From contig JAQFVV010006231.1 of assembly GCA_028023455.1 (NCBI GenBank), positions 5,968,036 through 6,032,035 of the forward strand: a DNA stretch of 64,000 bases, written 5' to 3'. The position numbers and the translations under genes were made by a program. The notes beneath the pieces are model-generated. The model was not told the DNA's origin. It made no database searches and saw nothing but the letters and a program-made list of their open reading frames with translations. Numbering within the stretch: the stretch's first letter is position 1; every line of letters begins with the position of its first letter. Positions 60,103-64,000 of this stretch are shown here, one piece after another. This DNA is from Epiperipatus broadwayi. Lineage: Eukaryota; Onychophora; Udeonychophora; Euonychophora; Peripatidae.

Positions 60103-60533
60103 ACATATATATACAATCGGTGCTCAGCTTTATATTAAGATAGCCAATCTTCATACTTTAATGGACAGGCTTCAAACTACTCCAACCCACAACTCTTCAG
60201 CCATCCATTTCATTGAAAATCTGATGATGGAATGTTCAAAGCCCTCGTTAGTGCCAAGGTTGTCATCCTACCCATGTTGACCATTAAGTCATTCTGACCC
60301 CTCATGTACTGGAGAATAATCCATAGCACATGAGGGGTCAGAATGACTGAATGGTCAATATGGGTAGGACGACAACCATGGCACTAACGAGTACTTTGAA
60401 CATTCCATCATCAGATTTTCAATGAAATAAATGGCTGAAGAGTTGTGGGTTGGAGTAGTTTGAAGTCTGTCCATTAAAGTATGAAGATTGTCTATCTTAA
60501 TATAAAGCTGAGCACTGATTGGATATATGAGTG

Positions 60534-60606
60534 GAGATGATAATCTGGACCAACTGATGATTGCTGGTTTAGCATGAAATATGCGTATTGGTGATTATTT
60601 ATCTTT
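60534..60606 (+). ncRNA. hammerhead ribozyme, family A, right arm
   Basis: AGATGATAATCT, CCAA, CTGATGA, TTGCT-GGTTT-AGCAT, GAAA, TATGCGTA, TTGG. The AGATGA strand can also pair with TTATCT at 60599-60604, extending stem I. The scission triplet would be GUA. Confidence 0.65.
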
Positions 60607-60745
60607 TCAACATGTGTATGATCAGGTGGATCAGCAATATGAGATGGCATGGAGATTTAAGGGTCATGTGAAAGTCTGAGTTCGAATCCCTTATATATTA
60701 CATTACATATGTGCAGGTGTGGGTAAGCCTGTACAGTGTATTAAT
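60607..60745 (+). repeat. tRNA-like SINE tail after the hammerhead
   Basis: atgagatggcatggagattt resembles an A box and gagttcgaatccctt is a near-consensus B box, followed by gtgcaggtgtgggtaagcctg. It is the plus-strand equivalent of the 18540-18640 fragment. Pol III transcription from it would run away from the hammerhead, not through it. Confidence 0.6.
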
Positions 60746-61132
60746 TTATATCTTTTTAGATGAAAAAGACCAATTAACTACCTTTTTGTGCAATGCAATT
60801 TAAATCACTGATTTATCAGAAATTTTGGCTGTCAATTGGAAATGATTACTCTGAATTGATGAAAAAAAGCAGATTTTTATTTCAATTTGCATGAATATAT
60901 TTATATGAAAATGGCTTCTCAAAATTAGTTGTCATTAAAACAAAATATCAACACACAATGAGATCTAGAAAATGATTTCTAATTCATGAACTTTAATGTA
61001 TCCCAATCATAGAAACAGTTATGAACTTTCACATTAATTATTAAATTTATTTTTGTTAAAATACACTTTTTTTTTCTAAATACAATTCTAATATAAATTT
61101 CTAGCTTTCCTTGTGCAATTGTAATTAAAAAT

Positions 61133-61329
61133 AAACACTCTCTTTGGGTGTACTAAGAAAAGCTTATTTACTCTTATTCTTTTACATAGTACGCTTAATT
61201 CTGTTAACATAGTATGCTTAGTAAGCTAGTTGAAAGCATGCTAAGCATACTATGTTAAAAGAATTAAGCATACTATGTTAAAAAGAATAAATAAGCTTTT
61301 CTTAAAATATACAACAAAAGTGTTTGTTT
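61133..61329. mobile_element. palindromic MITE, about 195 bp
   Basis: Arms aaacactctctttgggtg.. and inverse ..acaaaagtgtttgtt, with taagaaaagcttattta and tagtatgcttaattct in each. The inner part contains the same 21-base block gcatactatgttaaaagaat in tandem on the right arm. No coding capacity. Confidence 0.75.
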
Positions 61330-62873
61330 ATAACTACAAATACTATATAAGTAAATTTATATATATTTACATAAATGTAATTTATATGTGAATGTATTAA
61401 AATTATTATTTCCTAAATTGTTTCATTACACTTCTTAATTAGTGAAAGGGCTTTAATAAGGATTGTGTAGTAATTATAACTAACAAAAGGATCACATAGA
61501 AATTATGTCTAAGAATAGGGGTTGTGAAAAGAAATACGTTGAACACCACTATTATCAAAATAAAGTTCTGAAATTAAGAGAAAAAAATTGTTACTTCCCA
61601 ATATATATATAGCCAAAATATGATAATTCCACATAATTGTCCAAAGTGAATTTTTACTTTACTCTCCTTAGTTGGGAGTCAATTCATTAATCTTTAGTTC
61701 TTGGGCATGCCAATCTATCACTGTAATAAATATACCACAAGATATTTCAATAAGTTCTCAAACAAAAATATATGTTTAAAACTTTTTCACATATGCATAT
61801 CAAATTTAATTTGAAATTATCAATTTAACAAAAAATAAAACTAATAAAATCATTACACCATTAATGAAATAGTTTTTGATTCTTTCTCTATCACTGTCCA
61901 GGTTAAGGATTAAAATTATATAATTAAAAAAAACTAACTTTGCAGTAGCTAATCTGTTAAGACAAATATGCTAAATCATAATCATGAACACTAATTTGAT
62001 CAAATCACGTATTAGTACACTGCCTATTAGAATTCCCTATAAAAAAAGCTGTAAGTGAGCCATCGTCTTTATATCTATATTACAGATAGCAAAAAATATA
62101 TCTAAACTTTTTCTATCACAAGTTATTATTTATTAAAACTATATGCTAAAATTAATATGGACCATATTTTTTATAAATTCCCAAGCAGTAAATCATTCCT
62201 TTATATATATATATATATTTTTAAAAAATCATATTGCTAAAATATTTGTAATTTAATCAGAAAAATATTTATCATTTAAACATACATTATAAAAAAAGCA
62301 TTAATCAAGTGAATGTTTGTGAATATATGCTGATTATAATTTTACATATATGAGGGTATACATTAAAAATAATGATCAAGTAATGCTCACATATTGAGCT
62401 CTTCATCAGTTTGTGCATATACACACAACATCTACATATATATATATAGCTTAGATGGTTAATTACTTTAACAATTAACTTCAAATAAATGTTTTTGCAA
62501 TATATGGTATAGTTTGAATATGTATACATTAGACTCATTCCAAGTCTTTTTTTTTTTCAGTAAATAATAACTGAATATTTTTTAGTGATGAGACAAGCAG
62601 AAATTGCATTGTCCTAAGTCAGAATTTTTAACCAATTAAAAGATTTAGCCAGTTAATTCAGTAATAAAAGTGACTAGCTAAAAGCTAATGGTTCCTAAAC
62701 TGATTCTTACCTGAAAACAGTAACAATCTTAATTCACTTTAATGAATGTAGCTAATATTCTCTGAAACATTTTTGGGATTCTGACATCATGTATCTCTCA
62801 AGCAATAGATCACATATTGATTATAACAGCAATTAAAATATTCTGATTAATTCAGGAAATGGGTTATGTATGA

Positions 62874-62943
62874 GAGATGATGACCTGGCCCAACTGATGA
62901 GTGTTGGTTCAACACGAAATGCATCTTGGGGGTTATTTGTCTT
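62874..62943 (+). ncRNA. hammerhead ribozyme, family A (best copy)
   Basis: CCCAA (62889-62893) is followed by CTGATGA (62894-62900), stem II GTGTT-GGTTC-AACAC (62901-62915), GAAA (62916-62919), TGCATC with scission expected after 62925 (AUC triplet), and TTGGG (62926-62930) pairing with CCCAA. ACC/GGT beyond a bulge lengthens stem I. AUGCAU, which must act as stem III, is self-complementary, as in minimal type I hammerheads thought to work as dimers. Confidence 0.82.
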
Positions 62944-64000
62944 CTATTGTATCTTTATTTGTATGAAATTATTTATGAAATAAAAAAGAATGGAGAAATA
63001 TGGAAATATCTATAAAAAAGAAATGTGTTATGCTAAAATATAGATATTATCTTAAAATTATTTAAGTTACCTACCTACTTTTTTAAAATACCTTTCTCAT
63101 TATGATAATTGGATAGAACAATTTCTAAAATAATAATTTCCAAAAAACTAGAATATAAATAAATAGATCTATTATTAAATTTGGTCATCTATATTTTTAA
63201 ATTTTTTTTATTAAATGTGAATTTGCATTAAAAAGCATGAGTGGTGTTTAAATGTAAGAAGTTTTTTATTTTAAAATAAAATTATTTATTATTGAATGAT
63301 AGTTTATTCCATAATAATGGAGAAAATATACTACTGCTGCTAGGAAATGGTCATATTATAAATTTTTTCAAAAATGTATTTAAATGATTCATCATAATTC
63401 TACCATCACTACTCCTATTCAAAGCATGGTTTCATATCATATAAATATTTTTTTTTCTTCTATTCAAATAAGCTTAAATTCTCTTTCTTCTCTCTTTCAT
63501 TTTAATTTCATTTTTTCCCTTTCTAACACAATACTGTAAATTACATTTCGTACTATCTTAATATTGTAAATATTTTTATACCTCCTATATTCCATTAATT
63601 TCAATCCTTTTTTTTTTTTTTTTTGTCATTCTTTTAGAAACCAATGTTTCTAACACTATCTAATTAGTTAATTCCTTTCTTTTCTATTATTAAATATTAA
63701 TAATCTCATGTTCTGTCTCTCTATCTCCATTACTCTTTTCACTTATTTGTCATTTTGAAATCATTTTGTGTGTAAAAATAAAATAAATTAAGTTTCTTTC
63801 TCAAATTAATTTTGGAAATATGCTTTTATTACAGAAACACAAGTAATATTAATTAATTTATTTTTCTCGATACAATGAGCTGTAGCAAAAGATAAAAAGC
63901 AATTAAAGAGAAATATAAAATAAATGGAAAATCATGAACTCGGTATCAGAGAAATATTATATCTTCTCCATTAAAGGTAGAAGCAGCAACAATTTTATTT
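62944..64000. other. A+T-rich DNA to the window end
   Basis: Homopolymer and pyrimidine-rich tracts (63455-63760). No gene or recognised repeat. Confidence 0.5.

Larger units (their letters stand above)
60026..60606. repeat. long palindrome with a hammerhead in each arm
   Basis: Left arm about 60026-60307, spacer 60308-60327 (actggagaataatccatagc), right arm 60328-60606. The arms are the same sequence in opposite directions over about 270 bases with few differences, so any transcript would form a long hairpin. Each arm is one copy of the family A repeat, including its hammerhead. Confidence 0.9.

Overview
The window is strongly A+T-rich animal nuclear DNA: one intron-rich gene set in a dense bed of decayed transposable elements, SINE-like repeats and fold-back elements. 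There is no operon structure, CRISPR array or rRNA. The gene encodes a ciliary small GTPase, and the repeats include Penelope-like, RTE-like and other LINE copies. This fits an invertebrate metazoan with a repeat-rich genome; I cannot name the phylum from the sequence alone.

The host gene is RABL2, on the minus strand. Coding exons lie at 58313-58257 (probable start), 55886-55807, 52134-52055, 41614-41503, 32131-32034 and 28236-28153, with a tentative last exon at 27094-27041. Splice phases agree at every junction I can test except where the P-loop (G1) exon should lie, between 58256 and 55887; I cannot find it. A second open terminal exon in the right phase sits at 31848-31765. Its stop codon is formed by the target site and first base of a MITE.

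The most notable content is a dispersed set of hammerhead ribozyme motifs, about 14 copies in two sequence families, each showing the type I order: stem I, CUGAUGA, short stem II hairpin, GAAA, a very short palindromic stem III, a NUH site, then stem I again. The best copies (near 965-1037, 48884-48935 and 62874-62943) keep every core base and have matching stem I strands. Two same-strand copies at 1016 and 1337 bracket a 321-nt unit, the layout expected of a retrozyme. Several copies sit next to tRNA-like (A box/B box) SINE sequence. Two Penelope-like element remnants (21499-22735 and 48154-48679) are present; related elements are known to carry or accompany such ribozymes.

Layout. 1-1350: hammerhead repeats. 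1350-8080: A+T-rich DNA with two decayed LINEs. 8082-18128: a 1.8-kb direct repeat flanking three pieces of one APE-type LINE family. 18.1-27 kb: SINE fragments, a Penelope-like element and a LINE tail. 27-58.3 kb: RABL2 with transposon-filled introns, including a 2.76-kb terminal-inverted-repeat element with an 8-bp target duplication nested in a 307-bp MITE, a less A+T-rich island with a strongly foldable segment at 38.80-38.93 kb, palindromic MITEs and an RTE-like LINE. 58.3-64 kb: tandem repeats, a 560-bp palindrome carrying two inverted hammerheads, a second palindromic MITE and an intact-core hammerhead.
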